In this document: piece by piece, positions 23,281-37,862 of the stretch
Layout of the letters: each line of letters starts with the position of its first letter
Numbering within the stretch: the stretch's first letter is position 1
Assembly: GCF_040147005.1 (NCBI RefSeq)
Contig: NZ_JAMSHO010000001.1
Location: forward strand, 2,604,001-2,668,000
DNA from: Halomonas sp. H10-9-1
Lineage (GTDB): Bacteria > Pseudomonadota > Gammaproteobacteria > Pseudomonadales > Halomonadaceae
Reading direction: 5' to 3'
Length of the DNA stretch: 64,000 nt
Program-made: the position numbers and the translations under genes
The notes under the pieces: generated by a model
The model's database searches: none
What the model saw: only the letters and a program-made list of their open reading frames with translations
Told to the model about the DNA's origin: nothing

Positions 23281-24729
23281 TTGAGCCGCCCGCTGGCCAC
23301 TCTCTTCGATACCGCACGCCGCGAGACCCGCCCGCTGCTGGCGCTAGCCCTGCCGATCTGCGGTGCCCAGTTGGCCCAGGCCGGCATGAGCGTGGCCGAC
23401 GTGATGATGACCGGACGCCTGAGCGCCACCGACCTGGCCGCGGTGTCGGTGGGCTCCAGCCTGTGGCTACCGCTGATGCTGTTCATGACCGGTACCCTGA
23501 TGGGGCTGACGCCCACCGTCGCCCAGTTGCTGGGCGGCCGGCGCAGCTCCGAGATCGGCCCCAACGTTCACCAGGGGCTGTGGGTGGCGCTGGCGCTGGG
23601 GGCGCTGGCCGCTACCCTGCTGTGGTTCGCAGTGGGCCCGATCTTCACCCTGATGGACGTGCCCGAAGCGGTGGCGGAGCGCTCCCGCAGCTACCTCTTC
23701 GCGGTCGCCTTCGGCATGCCCGGAGCCGCCCTCTTCCAGGCCCTGCGCGCCTTCTCCGACGGCATGAATCACACCCGTCCCTCGCTGTGGATCAGCCTGC
23801 TGGGCCTCGCGGTCAATGTGCCCAGCAACTTCGTGCTGATCTACGGCGGCGAGGGTCTCAGCGACCTGCTGGGCAGCTGGCTGCCGGGCTGGATCCAGGC
23901 GCTGCCAGCCCTGGGAGCCCTGGGCTGCGGCATCGCCACGGCGCTGTCGCTGTGGACCATGTGCCTGGCCATGGTGCTCTATACCCGCCACTCGCGAGCC
24001 TATGGCGAGGTCTCGCTGTGGCACGCCCCCAGCCCCCCTCGGCGGCGGATGATCGGCGAGCTGCTCTACGTGGGGTTGCCCATCGGCGTGGCGATCTTCG
24101 TCGAGGTCACGCTGTTCACGCTGATCGCCCTGTTCATCGCCAGCCTGGGTGAGATCACCGTGGCCGCCCATCAGGTGGCGCTCAACTACACGTCCATCCT
24201 GTTCATGCTCCCGCTGTCGCTGAGCATGGCGCTGACGGTGCGCGTGGGCAACGTGCTCGGCCAGGGCCGCCCGAGCTATGCTCGGCGGGTGGCCTGGCAC
24301 GGCATCACCGCCTGCCTCGCCGTGGCACTGTTCAACGGCCTGCTGCTGCGCTTTACCGCGGAACCGGTGATCGGTCTCTATACCCGCGACGCCGAAGTGG
24401 CCAGCCTGGCCCTGTCGCTGGTGCTGCTGGCCATGATCTACCAGGTCTCCGATTCACTGCAGGTCAACCTGGCCGGTGCGCTGCGCGGCTACAAGGATAC
24501 GCGTATCATCATGGTGATCACGCTGGCTTCCTACTGGCTGGTGGGCATGGCCGGCGGTCACTGGCTGGGGACCCGCGGCATTCCCGGACTCGTCGAGCCT
24601 CTCGGTGTGCACGGCTACTGGGTTGGCCTGATCGGCGGGCTCACCGCCGCCGCGGTGATGCTCGGCGAACGCTTGAGACGCATCGGCAAGGCGGTGGCCC
24701 ATGGCGAACGCGACCCGCTCCATCCATGA
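23281..24729 (+). CDS. MATE-family multidrug/sodium efflux transporter
   Basis: This 482-residue inner-membrane antiporter has about twelve transmembrane helices. N-lobe: ALALPICGAQLAQAGMSVADVMMTGRLSATDLAAVSVGSSLWLPL, the classic MATE helix 1-2 pattern. C-lobe: YVGLPIGVAIFVEVTLFTLIALF and LQVNLAGALRGYKDTR, matching NorM. It probably exports cationic drugs in exchange for Na+ or H+. I choose the TTG at 23281, which has GGAG about 8 bases upstream and avoids overlap with epmC; the first in-frame ATG at 23164 would add 39 non-membrane residues. The 3' end overlaps the next gene by 29 bases. Confidence 0.9.
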   Translation: MSRPLATLFDTARRETRPLLALALPICGAQLAQAGMSVADVMMTGRLSATDLAAVSVGSSLWLPLMLFMTGTLMGLTPTVAQLLGGRRSSEIGPNVHQGLWVALALGALAATLLWFAVGPIFTLMDVPEAVAERSRSYLFAVAFGMPGAALFQALRAFSDGMNHTRPSLWISLLGLAVNVPSNFVLIYGGEGLSDLLGSWLPGWIQALPALGALGCGIATALSLWTMCLAMVLYTRHSRAYGEVSLWHAPSPPRRRMIGELLYVGLPIGVAIFVEVTLFTLIALFIASLGEITVAAHQVALNYTSILFMLPLSLSMALTVRVGNVLGQGRPSYARRVAWHGITACLAVALFNGLLLRFTAEPVIGLYTRDAEVASLALSLVLLAMIYQVSDSLQVNLAGALRGYKDTRIIMVITLASYWLVGMAGGHWLGTRGIPGLVEPLGVHGYWVGLIGGLTAAAVMLGERLRRIGKAVAHGERDPLHP

Positions 24730-25753
24730 CATCCTACGCCGCGTCGGCGTGGGCATCGTCCTGGCGGTAAGCCTGGTCGGCTGCGGCGGCAACGACGCCA
24801 GTGACCGCCTGCTCCGCGACTACCAGAGAGCCCTCGCCGAGCGGCTCGACCTGGCACCTCCCGAGCACGCCGAGCCCCGCAATATCGGCGCCTTCCCCAA
24901 GCTGCGCGAACGCCGCGTGAGCATTCCCGAGACCCGCGAAGGCATGCTCGATATCTACGCCCTGCGCGAATGCCACATCACCACCCTGGTCGCCGAGCGC
25001 AACAGCACCCTGGGCCGCGTGGCGCCGGCCAGCCAGCGCTGGCAGTACGAACTCGAGCTGTGGCAGCGCCTCGAGTCATGCCTGTCGAGCGACGTGCCGG
25101 GGCGCCTCGCCGCGGATGATCTCGCCCGCCTCGAGCGGCTGGCCGTCACCAAGCGTGCGCAGCTGCGGCGCGCCACTTGGAACGGGCTCTTCGGCTCCGA
25201 GGAATGGGCGCAGAGTTTCTCTCGGGTCAGCTCGACGCTGGAGCCGGAGGCCCTGGCGCCGCCGGACGAACAACTGGCCGCCCTCGGCTATCTCCACGAA
25301 CTGAGTCGCGCCCCCTTCGAGGCGGACAGGCCGCTACCCGACCCCGTGGCGCTGGAGGAGCACCTTCAGGCACTCAACGAGCGTCCCTACACGGCCGAGC
25401 TGCTGCGCACCCTGCTGCTCGCCGAACAGCGCCTCAGCGAAGCCAACGCACTGCTCGACCGGGCACTCTCCATCCCCGGACACTGCCCTACAGGAGTCTT
25501 CACCGCCGACCTGCAGCAGCCCCACGAGACCCGACGGCTCGCCGACTGGCTGGACGCATTGGATGACGCGGCCACGGCCTGGCTCACGGGCCTGGCACCG
25601 CTCTTCGCCAGCCTGGAAGCACCGCCCGACGCCGTGGAGGCATACCGCCGGGCGTGGCTCTCGCGACAACGCTCCGAGGCGCCGTTACCTCGCTTTCGGC
25701 AAGCCATGCGAGACCACCTGGAGCGACGCCGACGCCTGGCATCGCGCTGCTGA
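24701..25753 (+). CDS. DUF3080-family lipoprotein
   Basis: This 350-residue protein has a lipoprotein signal (VGIVLAVSLVGCGGNDASD, lipobox Cys28), predicting an outer- or inner-membrane anchored periplasmic protein. The body is helical and Arg/Leu/Glu-rich, with the family segment RNIGAFPKLRERRVSIPETREGMLDIYALRECHITTLVAERNSTLGR, which I associate with DUF3080. The family function is unknown. The start overlaps the end of the MATE gene by 29 bases, so it is likely co-transcribed with it. Confidence 0.8.
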   Translation: MANATRSIHDILRRVGVGIVLAVSLVGCGGNDASDRLLRDYQRALAERLDLAPPEHAEPRNIGAFPKLRERRVSIPETREGMLDIYALRECHITTLVAERNSTLGRVAPASQRWQYELELWQRLESCLSSDVPGRLAADDLARLERLAVTKRAQLRRATWNGLFGSEEWAQSFSRVSSTLEPEALAPPDEQLAALGYLHELSRAPFEADRPLPDPVALEEHLQALNERPYTAELLRTLLLAEQRLSEANALLDRALSIPGHCPTGVFTADLQQPHETRRLADWLDALDDAATAWLTGLAPLFASLEAPPDAVEAYRRAWLSRQRSEAPLPRFRQAMRDHLERRRRLASRC

Positions 25754-25909
25754 GCCCCCTTGCGGCGACGGACCCAGGCCACAGGGCTTAACCTGGGAGA
25801 GGGTCTATGCTATTGGTGGTGCCTAAGTGACGCAGAGAGCTTCCGCGCCGGCCCGGGGAGTGCACCGTCCGCCCCGGTCCCGTGATCACGCAGCACCTGG
25901 AGAGACACC

Positions 25910-26617
25910 ATGGGAACCCAGCTGTCACCCCGCTCCGCCCGGGTCATCGACCTGGAAGCCAGGCGCCAGCGTCGGCAGGCCAGACGCCGCCTGATACGAC
26001 TGGCACCGGAACTCGATGGGCTCGAGATGGTGTATCGCCTGACTTCCAGCCCGGACACCCTGTATGGCATGCCGCTGCTGGCCTGGGGCCTGCGCGAGGA
26101 TGGCGAAGTGGTCGGACTGGTGGCGTGGATGGAGTCGTTGACGCCCTGCCAGCGCCTCGATGACGACGATCAGGGCCGCTTCGTCGGCTACCGCGACCCC
26201 GAGACCGAGGAACTGTTCGAGGCGGCGCCGGAGCACAAGCTGATGGAGCTGGAGCACGCCGCCAACTACTTCGACTATGAGGAGACCGAGCAGGTTACCC
26301 TGATCCAGCAGTTGCCCGAGATCCAGGGTACCCACGCCCTGTGCATGGACGACGGCGATGCGCCCTGGCAACTCAAGCAGGTGTTTGGCTGGCGCCTCTA
26401 CAGCGACGGCACGATCGAGGCGCTGCTTGCCGACGAACGCCGCGTCGAGGAGACGCCGATCCTGCTCGGCGATGCCTGCCTCTATCCCGGGCACAGCCGC
26501 CACCGCCTGGTCTACTTCTTCCAGCGCCAGATCGCCAACCGCATCCGCCAGGAAGACCCTGCGACCCTGGAGGCGCTGGCCCTGATGGTGATGCCGGAGG
26601 GTGCCCCCGACGCCTGA
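25910..26617 (+). CDS. Conserved hypothetical protein (235 aa)
   Basis: This soluble acidic 235-residue protein has a basic N-terminus (RVIDLEARRQRRQARRRLIR) followed by LDGLEMVYRLTSSPDTLYGMPLLAWGLREDGEVVGLVAWM and ATEELFEAAP-like acidic stretches, then WQLKQVFGWRLYSDGTIEALLADERRVEETPILLGDACLY and a C-terminal helix HRLVYFFQRQIANRIRQEDP. No Cys pair, signal peptide or known motif stands out. GGAGAG lies 7 bases before the ATG. I recall related proteins in Halomonas and other marine gammaproteobacteria without function. It stands alone, converging with tusA. Confidence 0.65.
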   Translation: MGTQLSPRSARVIDLEARRQRRQARRRLIRLAPELDGLEMVYRLTSSPDTLYGMPLLAWGLREDGEVVGLVAWMESLTPCQRLDDDDQGRFVGYRDPETEELFEAAPEHKLMELEHAANYFDYEETEQVTLIQQLPEIQGTHALCMDDGDAPWQLKQVFGWRLYSDGTIEALLADERRVEETPILLGDACLYPGHSRHRLVYFFQRQIANRIRQEDPATLEALALMVMPEGAPDA

Positions 26618-26637
26618 CCGCCAGGGCCGGGACAGAA

Positions 26638-26877
26638 TTAACCTAAACGGATAATGTAGAGGTAGCTGTCCCCGAGCTGCTGCTGGTCGACCAGCTCATG
26701 GCCCAGGAACTGGCAGAACCTGGGCACATCACGGGTGGTAGCCGGGTCGCTGGCGACCACCTTCAGCACCTCGCCCGCCTGCATGTCACGGACCTTGTTG
26801 TGCATTAGCATGATTGGCTCGGGACAGTAGAGCCCGGTGGTATCGAGCTCGGCGTGAAAGTCGGGTATCTCTGCCAT
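26638..26877 (-). CDS. tusA: Sulfur carrier protein TusA
   Basis: This 79-residue (E. coli 81) cytosolic protein accepts sulfane sulfur from IscS and passes it to TusBCD for tRNA 2-thiouridine synthesis. The active Cys18 lies in the diagnostic LDTTGLYCPEPIM motif, followed by the family segments GEVLKVVASDPATTRDVPRFCQFLGHEL. It is divergent from a small monooxygenase-like gene, 45 bases away. The length and CPEP motif make the call secure. Confidence 0.93.
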   Translation of the reverse strand: MAEIPDFHAELDTTGLYCPEPIMLMHNKVRDMQAGEVLKVVASDPATTRDVPRFCQFLGHELVDQQQLGDSYLYIIRLG

Positions 26878-26922
26878 CGAGGACCTCGTGGGTTGCTTAA
26901 GAAATCAGTCGGAGCCTGCAAG

Positions 26923-27213
26923 ATGATCAAGATCATTATCGAACGCCGCATCATGCCCGGTCTCGGGGAAGAGTACGAGGAAGCCGCCCGCGAGGCCATG
27001 CGCGAGTCCCTGGGCGCCAGAGGCTTCGTGGGTGGCGAGAGCCTCGTGGAGCTGGGGCACAGCGACCGGCGTGTGATGATCACCAAGTGGCGCGACCTGC
27101 GCGCCTGGAAGGAGTGGTACTCCAGCGAGACCCGCACCCGGGTGATGCAGCGCCTGCTGCCACTGCTCACCGAGGAGGAGCGCATCCGCATCTACGAGCC
27201 CACCACCTACTGA
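26923..27213 (+). CDS. Antibiotic biosynthesis monooxygenase (ABM)-fold small protein
   Basis: This 96-residue dimeric alpha+beta barrel-type protein starts MIKIIIERRIMPGLGEEYEEAAREAMRESL and has the ABM-typical middle ITKWRDLRAWKEWYSS followed by a C-terminal amphipathic helix. ABM proteins include quinol monooxygenases and heme-degrading enzymes, but many are uncharacterised; no Asn/Trp/His heme set is obvious. The start at 26923 has GGAG 8 bases upstream. Its stop is 1 base from the reverse-strand stop of rlmM. Confidence 0.75.
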   Translation: MIKIIIERRIMPGLGEEYEEAAREAMRESLGARGFVGGESLVELGHSDRRVMITKWRDLRAWKEWYSSETRTRVMQRLLPLLTEEERIRIYEPTTY

Positions 27214-27216
27214 GCC

Positions 27217-28296
27217 TCACGGCCTCAGGCGGACATGCACCGTCACCTCTTCACGATCATGGTAGAGGTGACGGCAGGCAATCTCGGCGTCGACCCTGGC
27301 GGCCCTCAACGCCTCGGCGAGCCGTCCCAGGCAGGCTTCCACTTCGGGCCAGCGTCGCTTCATCGGCAACTTGAGGTTGAAGACCGCCTCTCGGCACCAA
27401 CGCCTAACCAGCCAGCGCTCCACCATCGCCTCGACCCGTGACGGCTTGTCGACGATATCGCAGACCAACCAGTCGAGGCGATACGGAGGCTCCCAGGTAA
27501 AACCATCCTCTTGCAGGTGCTCGACCTGCCCGGTAGCCATCAGCGTCCGGTCCATGGGCCCGTTGTCGATGGCATAGACATGCATGCCGCGCTGGACCAA
27601 CTGCCAGGTCCAGCCTCCAGGCGCCGCCCCCAGATCCGCCGCTTGCATGCCCTGGCCCAGGCGATCACCCCACTCATCCCGCGGCACGAACTCATGCCAC
27701 GCCTCTTCCAGCTTGAGCGTGGAACGGCTGGGCGCCGCTTTCGGGAAGCGCAGGCGACGAATGCCACCCAGCAGTTCGCTGCGATTGCCAGGAAAGCTCA
27801 TGCCCAACTGCACACGATCACCGGCGCTCCACAACAGGTGTAGCCGCCGCCCGCCGGCCTTGCGACGCAACGCCTTGCGCTTGGTCAGCAGCGAGCTCAG
27901 GGGCCTCTCCAGCGCCTTGGCCAGCCCAGCCAGCGCCTTGCCCTCGTTGGTATCCGGGGTCTCCTGCCACAGGCTCTCGAAGCTCCAGCCACTGGCGACC
28001 ACCTGGTCGATGATCGGCGTTAGCCGGTCATCGCGCGACAGCGTCAGTGGCGGCAGGGCCACCAGGCTCTGCCGGGCGAAGACCAATCCTGTCAGCGGCA
28101 GATCACGATGCAAGCCATTGGCCGCCTCGCCTTCGGGCAGCAGGAAACGCACGAAGCCATCGCCCTGAACATGATGAGCTTCCCCTTCCCTGCCCAGCGC
28201 CGCAACCTTGTCGGCCAGCTCGGCTGCCAGATCGGGCTCGAAACCGGGACGACAGTAGCAGAGCAACTCTCCCGGATAAGTCATCGTCTTCTCCAT
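27217..28296 (-). CDS. rlmM: 23S rRNA (cytidine-2498 2'-O)-methyltransferase
   Basis: This 359-residue methyltransferase (E. coli 366) modifies C2498 of 23S rRNA before 50S assembly. It has an N-terminal THUMP-like RNA-binding part (LLCYCRPGFEPDLAAELADKVA, VFARQSL) and a C-terminal Rossmann domain with SAM motif I AADLGAAPGGWTWQLV, then DNGPMDRTLMATGQVEHLQEDGF and LVCDIVDKPSRV. The charged catalytic segments NLKLPMKRRW and CRHLYHDREEVTVHVR match RlmM. ATGs at 28296 and 28284 are both possible; the latter has GGAG 6 bases upstream. Confidence 0.93.
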   Translation of the reverse strand: MEKTMTYPGELLCYCRPGFEPDLAAELADKVAALGREGEAHHVQGDGFVRFLLPEGEAANGLHRDLPLTGLVFARQSLVALPPLTLSRDDRLTPIIDQVVASGWSFESLWQETPDTNEGKALAGLAKALERPLSSLLTKRKALRRKAGGRRLHLLWSAGDRVQLGMSFPGNRSELLGGIRRLRFPKAAPSRSTLKLEEAWHEFVPRDEWGDRLGQGMQAADLGAAPGGWTWQLVQRGMHVYAIDNGPMDRTLMATGQVEHLQEDGFTWEPPYRLDWLVCDIVDKPSRVEAMVERWLVRRWCREAVFNLKLPMKRRWPEVEACLGRLAEALRAARVDAEIACRHLYHDREEVTVHVRLRP

Positions 28297-29989
<1,693 letters not shown>

Positions 29990-30016
29990 GACACACTCCC
30001 CGGAGTATCAGCATGC

Positions 30017-30048
30017 AAAAGCCCGGACCGACTGGTCCGGGCTTTTCT
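30017..30048. terminator. Strong terminator after gdhA (bidirectional)
   Basis: A perfect 13-bp stem AAAAGCCCGGACC / GGTCCGGGCTTTT with loop GACT. The A- and T-runs make it work in both directions; on the minus strand it would end transcripts coming from the promoter near 30290. Confidence 0.92.
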
Positions 30049-30089
30049 GTGCTGCCTGCAGTGCCGGCGCGCTCGGCGCATACTCCGGC

Positions 30090-30251
30090 TCAGACGTGGG
30101 GCATGAAGCCACGGCGAGCATGCGCGGCACATTGGGGTTCCGCCAACTTGATCATCCCCCGCCACAGCCCTCTCAGGAGAGGCCGGACGACAGGACGTGA
30201 GGTTCCGCTGCGGTCCCAGATGGTAGGGAAGACTTCGACCGACTTGATCAT
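30090..30251 (-). CDS. Possible small protein (53 aa) between gdhA and the rrn operon
   Basis: This minus-strand open frame runs from ATG (30251) to TGA (30090-30092), 53 residues, MIKSVEVFPTIWDRSG... to ...ARRGFMPHV. It is basic, with Arg-rich PVVRPLLRGLWRGMIKL and one Cys. An AAGGGG sequence lies about 9 bases upstream. A minus-strand promoter with a perfect TATAAT sits about 36 bases upstream and a bidirectional terminator closes the unit at about 30017. I do not recognise the product, and it may equally be an untranslated RNA. Confidence 0.35.
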   Translation of the reverse strand: MIKSVEVFPTIWDRSGTSRPVVRPLLRGLWRGMIKLAEPQCAAHARRGFMPHV

Positions 30252-30286
30252 GGCAAGGACCCCTTACGCTATTGATGATGACGGTG

Positions 30287-30317
30287 ATTATACCTTGGTA
30301 TGACGACTAAAGTCTAA
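30287..30317 (-). promoter_or_regulatory. Minus-strand promoter for the 53-aa unit
   Basis: On the minus strand: -35 TAGACT (30316-30311) or TTAGAC (30317-30312), spacer 18 or 19, then a perfect -10 TATAAT (30292-30287). The predicted start is near 30280, directed away from the rrn operon's end and toward gdhA's terminator. Confidence 0.5.
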
Positions 30318-30385
30318 CCTCGACCATCAATGCCCAGAAACACCGGCCGTGCATGACGGCCCCAGATGCACAAATCTCCACATGC

Positions 30386-30425
30386 AAAAAGCCCCGAACT
30401 CACAAGGAGCTCGGGGCTTTTTTCA
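30386..30425 (-). terminator. Terminator of the rrn operon
   Basis: GCCCCGAACTC / GAGCTCGGGGC (one mismatch) with loop ACAAG, flanked by A5 and T6, directly after 5S on the transcribed (minus) strand, where it ends in a GGGGCTTTTT tract. Confidence 0.9.
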
Positions 30426-30431
30426 ATAAGT

Positions 30432-30548
30432 GCCTGACGATGACCTACTCTCACATGGGGAGACCCCACACTACCATCGGCGCTGAGCGGTTTCACTGCT
30501 GAGTTCGGCATGGGATCAGGTGGTTCACACTCGCTATGGTCGTCAGGC
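30432..30548 (-). rRNA. rrf: 5S ribosomal RNA
   Basis: The minus strand carries the gammaproteobacterial 5S sequence: CGCCTGACGACCATAGCG at the 5' end, the central CCATGCCGAACTCAG, and GTGGGGTCTCCCCATG toward the 3' end. The terminal CCTGACG/CGTCAGG arms pair as expected. About 117 bases; ends are accurate to a few bases. Confidence 0.95.
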
Positions 30549-30630
30549 GAAAAACGCGGAATCATGCTGACACGCTACGTCTCGTGCGTATCCGGTGTCG
30601 TGGTCATCACAGACCCCTTGGGTGTTATAT

Positions 30631-33515
<2,885 letters not shown>

Positions 33516-33626
33516 ATATAACCCCAAAGGGTCTGGTCCGCGATGACACACGACATTGCCGGATACGCTTGAGACGTATCTCGTGCTCTTTCCTTGCGGA
33601 AAGAACGTTTGTCAGCATGATTCACA

Positions 33627-33639
33627 TTGTTAAAGAGCA
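33627..33639 (-). promoter_or_regulatory. boxA antitermination element before 23S
   Basis: The minus strand reads GCTCTTTAACAAT, the standard Nus-factor boxA, about 110 bases upstream of 23S. The rest of the 33516-33729 spacer shows no further gene. Confidence 0.8.
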
Positions 33640-33729
33640 GACTGTCAATCGACAGTCATAAACCTGACATCCGGTGATGCGATGCTGGCTTATGACTGCG
33701 GATCCGATCAGCGAAGACTGTGGGGAAGA

Positions 33730-33805
33730 TGGTGGAGCCAAGCGGGATCGAACCGCTGACCTCCTGCGTGCAAGGCAGGCGCTCTCCCAGCTGAGCTATG
33801 GCCCC
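33730..33805 (-). tRNA. tRNA-Ala (anticodon TGC)
   Basis: A 76-base cloverleaf on the minus strand: GGGGCCATAGCTCAGCTGGG at the 5' end, anticodon loop CTTGCACG with TGC, T arm GGTTCGATCC, and encoded 3' CCA. Standard position in the 16S-23S spacer. Confidence 0.97.
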
Positions 33806-33913
33806 TCTGATTCCCATACGCGACATGGGGAAATTTTATTCAGGACAAGGCGTTTTGCGGCGACGCATAACCTGCCATGCGAGTCACAAAACAACGCGGT
33901 ACTGGATAAAATC

Positions 33914-33990
<77 letters not shown>

Positions 33991-34018
33991 AACACCATTT
34001 CTCTCGCTGGCTGAGCGA

Positions 34019-34091
34019 GGCCGGCTTGCCGACCTCACCCTCCTGTCCATAAAGGTCAGGGGGCGCACTCCAACCAACTGAGCGAAAACCC
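34019..34091 (-). pseudogene. Decayed tRNA-Ile-like sequence in the rRNA spacer
   Basis: The minus strand begins GGGTTTTCGCTCAGTTGGTT, then GAGTGCGCCCCCTGA, an insertion in the anticodon region, and GGGTGAGGTCGGCA, all close to the intact tRNA-Ile 28 bases downstream (GCTCAGTTGGTTAGAGCGCA, CCCCTGAT, GGGTGAGGTCGGCA). The T arm and the acceptor 3' half are lost, so it cannot fold as a tRNA. It looks like a tandem duplicate that degenerated. Confidence 0.7.
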
Positions 34092-34185
34092 TAGGGTCAC
34101 GCTGGGCCTATACCCAAACAGTCTTTTGCTCTGGTCGATCAGGTAATTCATTGTGGGCACTTGCCGACAGTCGGCGACATATCGG

Positions 34186-35724
<1,539 letters not shown>

Positions 35725-35875
35725 AGATCATAAGTGCTTGAAGCAGCACCAAACTTGACTCAAGGTTCAAACGTTCTCAAATAGACCCGAAGATCTATGA
35801 CGAGTCGCTTGCCTTGATGGTTCAATGATATGAATCACCGAGCCATCGACAAGCGCCCACATGAATTACCTGATC

Positions 35876-35889
35876 GATTGTTAAAGAGC
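35876..35889 (-). promoter_or_regulatory. boxA antitermination element of the rrn leader
   Basis: The minus strand reads GCTCTTTAACAATC, matching the boxA upstream of 23S, about 150 bases before 16S. Confidence 0.8.
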
Positions 35890-35973
35890 GGCTTCGACCC
35901 TTTCGAGTGAAGCGTCTCGCTTGCTGCCGACCGAAGCGAACTCCGTCTCGTCAGCGCCCTGCGAGGAAGGCGT

Positions 35974-36001
35974 ATTCTACCGTTTCGCCTGGCGGTGTCA
36001 A
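35974..36001 (-). promoter_or_regulatory. rrn promoter P2
   Basis: Minus strand: TTGACA (36001-35996), 16-bp spacer, TAGAAT (35979-35974), followed by a GC-rich discriminator typical of stringent control. Confidence 0.85.
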
Positions 36002-36078
36002 GCGGTGTTTGGCGAAGCGTGCTTGCCGTGACTGCTGACTGCCCCGCCCCTCGAGGCGGCTGCGAAACCGTGGCGGGC

Positions 36079-36106
36079 ATTCTACCGAATGCGCGGTGAT
36101 TGTCAA
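36079..36106 (-). promoter_or_regulatory. rrn promoter P1
   Basis: Minus strand: TTGACA (36106-36101), 16-bp spacer, TAGAAT (36084-36079), same spacing and same CGG before the -10 as P2. Upstream is an AT-rich stretch with GGATTTTTTTCG and two TTCGAAAC copies (about 36112-36147) that could act as an UP element. The rest of 36148-36324 shows no gene. Confidence 0.85.
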
Positions 36107-36324
36107 TTGGAATGTTTCGAAGCGATGCAACTTGTTTCGAAAAAAATCCATGCAGAACAATCACTTCTGCCACTTCCACCGCCTGCAACGTTTGCTCGTC
36201 GCCGGCAGCGGATGCGTACTTTACGGCTTTCCCGGGTGGGGTGCAAGCCCCTACAGAGAAAAATGTAGTCCTATTACACCACCGGCGCCATGATTCTTTC
36301 CGCCAGCCTGCCGCCTCCCCGCCG

Positions 36325-37806
36325 TCAGATCACCAGAAGGTCCATGAAGCGATGGACAGGGGTCGCCTGCAGACGCTGTCCGTCCTGGCAAAGTGCCAGT
36401 ATCTGCTCGCAGCGGGAACGCGGGAAGCGCGTCTCGAGGTTGCGCCGGAATTTGGCCTCCAGCACCGGAATACCCTCACCACGACGCCGGCGATGACCGA
36501 TGGGATACTCCACGGCGACCTGCTCGGTAGCGGTGCCATCGGTGAAGAAGATCTGGATGGCGTTGGCGATGGAGCGCTTTTCGGGGTCCAGGTAGTCGCG
36601 GGTATAGCGGGGCTCCTCGACCACCTCCATCTTGCTGCGCAACGTATCGAGCTCGGGGTGCGAGGCATGAAAGTCATCCTCGTAGTGCTCGGCGGTCAGC
36701 TCACCCAGCATCAACGGCACGGCGATCATGTACTGCAGGCAATGGTCACGATCCGCCGGGTTGGCCAGGTCTCCCTCCTTGGAGATGATGCGGATAGCCG
36801 ACTCATGGGTGGTGATGACGATGCGTTCGATCTCGTCGAGGCGCCCCTTCACCCGGGGATGCAGGGTCACCGCCGCCTCACAGGCCGTCTGGGCATGGAA
36901 CTCCGCCGGGAAGGAGAGCTTGAAGAGAATGTTCTCCATCACGTAGCTACCGAACTCACGCTGGAAACGAAAGCGGCGCTCTCCCTCGGGCTTGGTGGCC
37001 AGGTCACGATTGGTATGACTGAACAGCACGTCATAGAAGCCCCACTGGGGGGCGCTCAGGGCACCGGGCACACCCATCTCGCCGCGCAGGGCGATATCCG
37101 CCAGGCGCACTGCCCGGGAGGTAGCGTCCCCCGCCGCCCAGCTCTTGCGTGAACCAGCGTTCGGTGCGTGACGATAGGTACGCAGGCTCTGACCATCGAC
37201 CCAGGCATGGGAGAGCGCCGCGAGCAGCTGCTCGCGATCGGCACCGAGCAGCTTCGCCGCCACCGCCGTGGAAGCCACCTTGACCAGTACCACATGGTCG
37301 AGCCCCACCCGGTTGAAGGAGTTTTCCAGCGCCAGCACCCCCTGGATCTCGTGAGCCATGATCATCGCCTCGAGGACGTCACGCATCGTGAGTGGTGCCT
37401 CGCCCTGGGCGACCCGTTTCTGGGCGAGGTGATCGGCCACGGCGAGGATGGCGCCGAGGTTGTCCGAGGGGTGCCCCCACTCGGCCGCCAGCCAGGTGTC
37501 GTTATAGTCGAGCCAGCGCACGATGGCCCCGACATCCCAGGCCGCCTTGACCGGGTCCAGCCGGAAGGAAGTGCCTGGCACCCTGGCACCATGAGGCACT
37601 ACGGTGCCCTCCACCAGGGGCCCCAGATGCTTGGTGCACTCCGGAAAGCGCAGCGCCAGCAGGCCGCAACCCAGAGTATCCATCAAGCAGAGCCTGGCGG
37701 AATCCCAGGCCTCATCGCTCTCGATCCGGCTATTCAACATATAGTCGGCGATCTTCTGCAGTTCGGCGTCATAGTCGGGCCGTACATTGGCTTCCACAGT
37801 ACTCAT
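36325..37806 (-). CDS. prpD: 2-methylcitrate dehydratase (MmgE/PrpD family)
   Basis: This 493-residue protein (E. coli PrpD 483) dehydrates 2-methylcitrate in propionate oxidation. Diagnostic segments: [95 protein letters not shown] and [14 protein letters not shown]. The ATG at 37806 has GAGGAGG 5-6 bases upstream. No prpB, prpC, prpR or acnD/prpF is nearby, so it is detached from a prp operon here. MmgE/PrpD members can act on other substrates, but the close motif match favours PrpD. Confidence 0.88.
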   Translation of the reverse strand: MSTVEANVRPDYDAELQKIADYMLNSRIESDEAWDSARLCLMDTLGCGLLALRFPECTKHLGPLVEGTVVPHGARVPGTSFRLDPVKAAWDVGAIVRWLDYNDTWLAAEWGHPSDNLGAILAVADHLAQKRVAQGEAPLTMRDVLEAMIMAHEIQGVLALENSFNRVGLDHVVLVKVASTAVAAKLLGADREQLLAALSHAWVDGQSLRTYRHAPNAGSRKSWAAGDATSRAVRLADIALRGEMGVPGALSAPQWGFYDVLFSHTNRDLATKPEGERRFRFQREFGSYVMENILFKLSFPAEFHAQTACEAAVTLHPRVKGRLDEIERIVITTHESAIRIISKEGDLANPADRDHCLQYMIAVPLMLGELTAEHYEDDFHASHPELDTLRSKMEVVEEPRYTRDYLDPEKRSIANAIQIFFTDGTATEQVAVEYPIGHRRRRGEGIPVLEAKFRRNLETRFPRSRCEQILALCQDGQRLQATPVHRFMDLLVI

Positions 37807-37862
37807 CTCGACCTCCTCGGGTATCGATAGTGGCTACCCCACTATAGAAGACGTACCGGGCC

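Noticed and set aside
30049..30430. A transposase relic between gdhA and 5S
   Set aside because: No inverted repeats or transposase motifs are visible. The 53-codon frame has its own promoter and terminator and is reported as a possible small gene instead.
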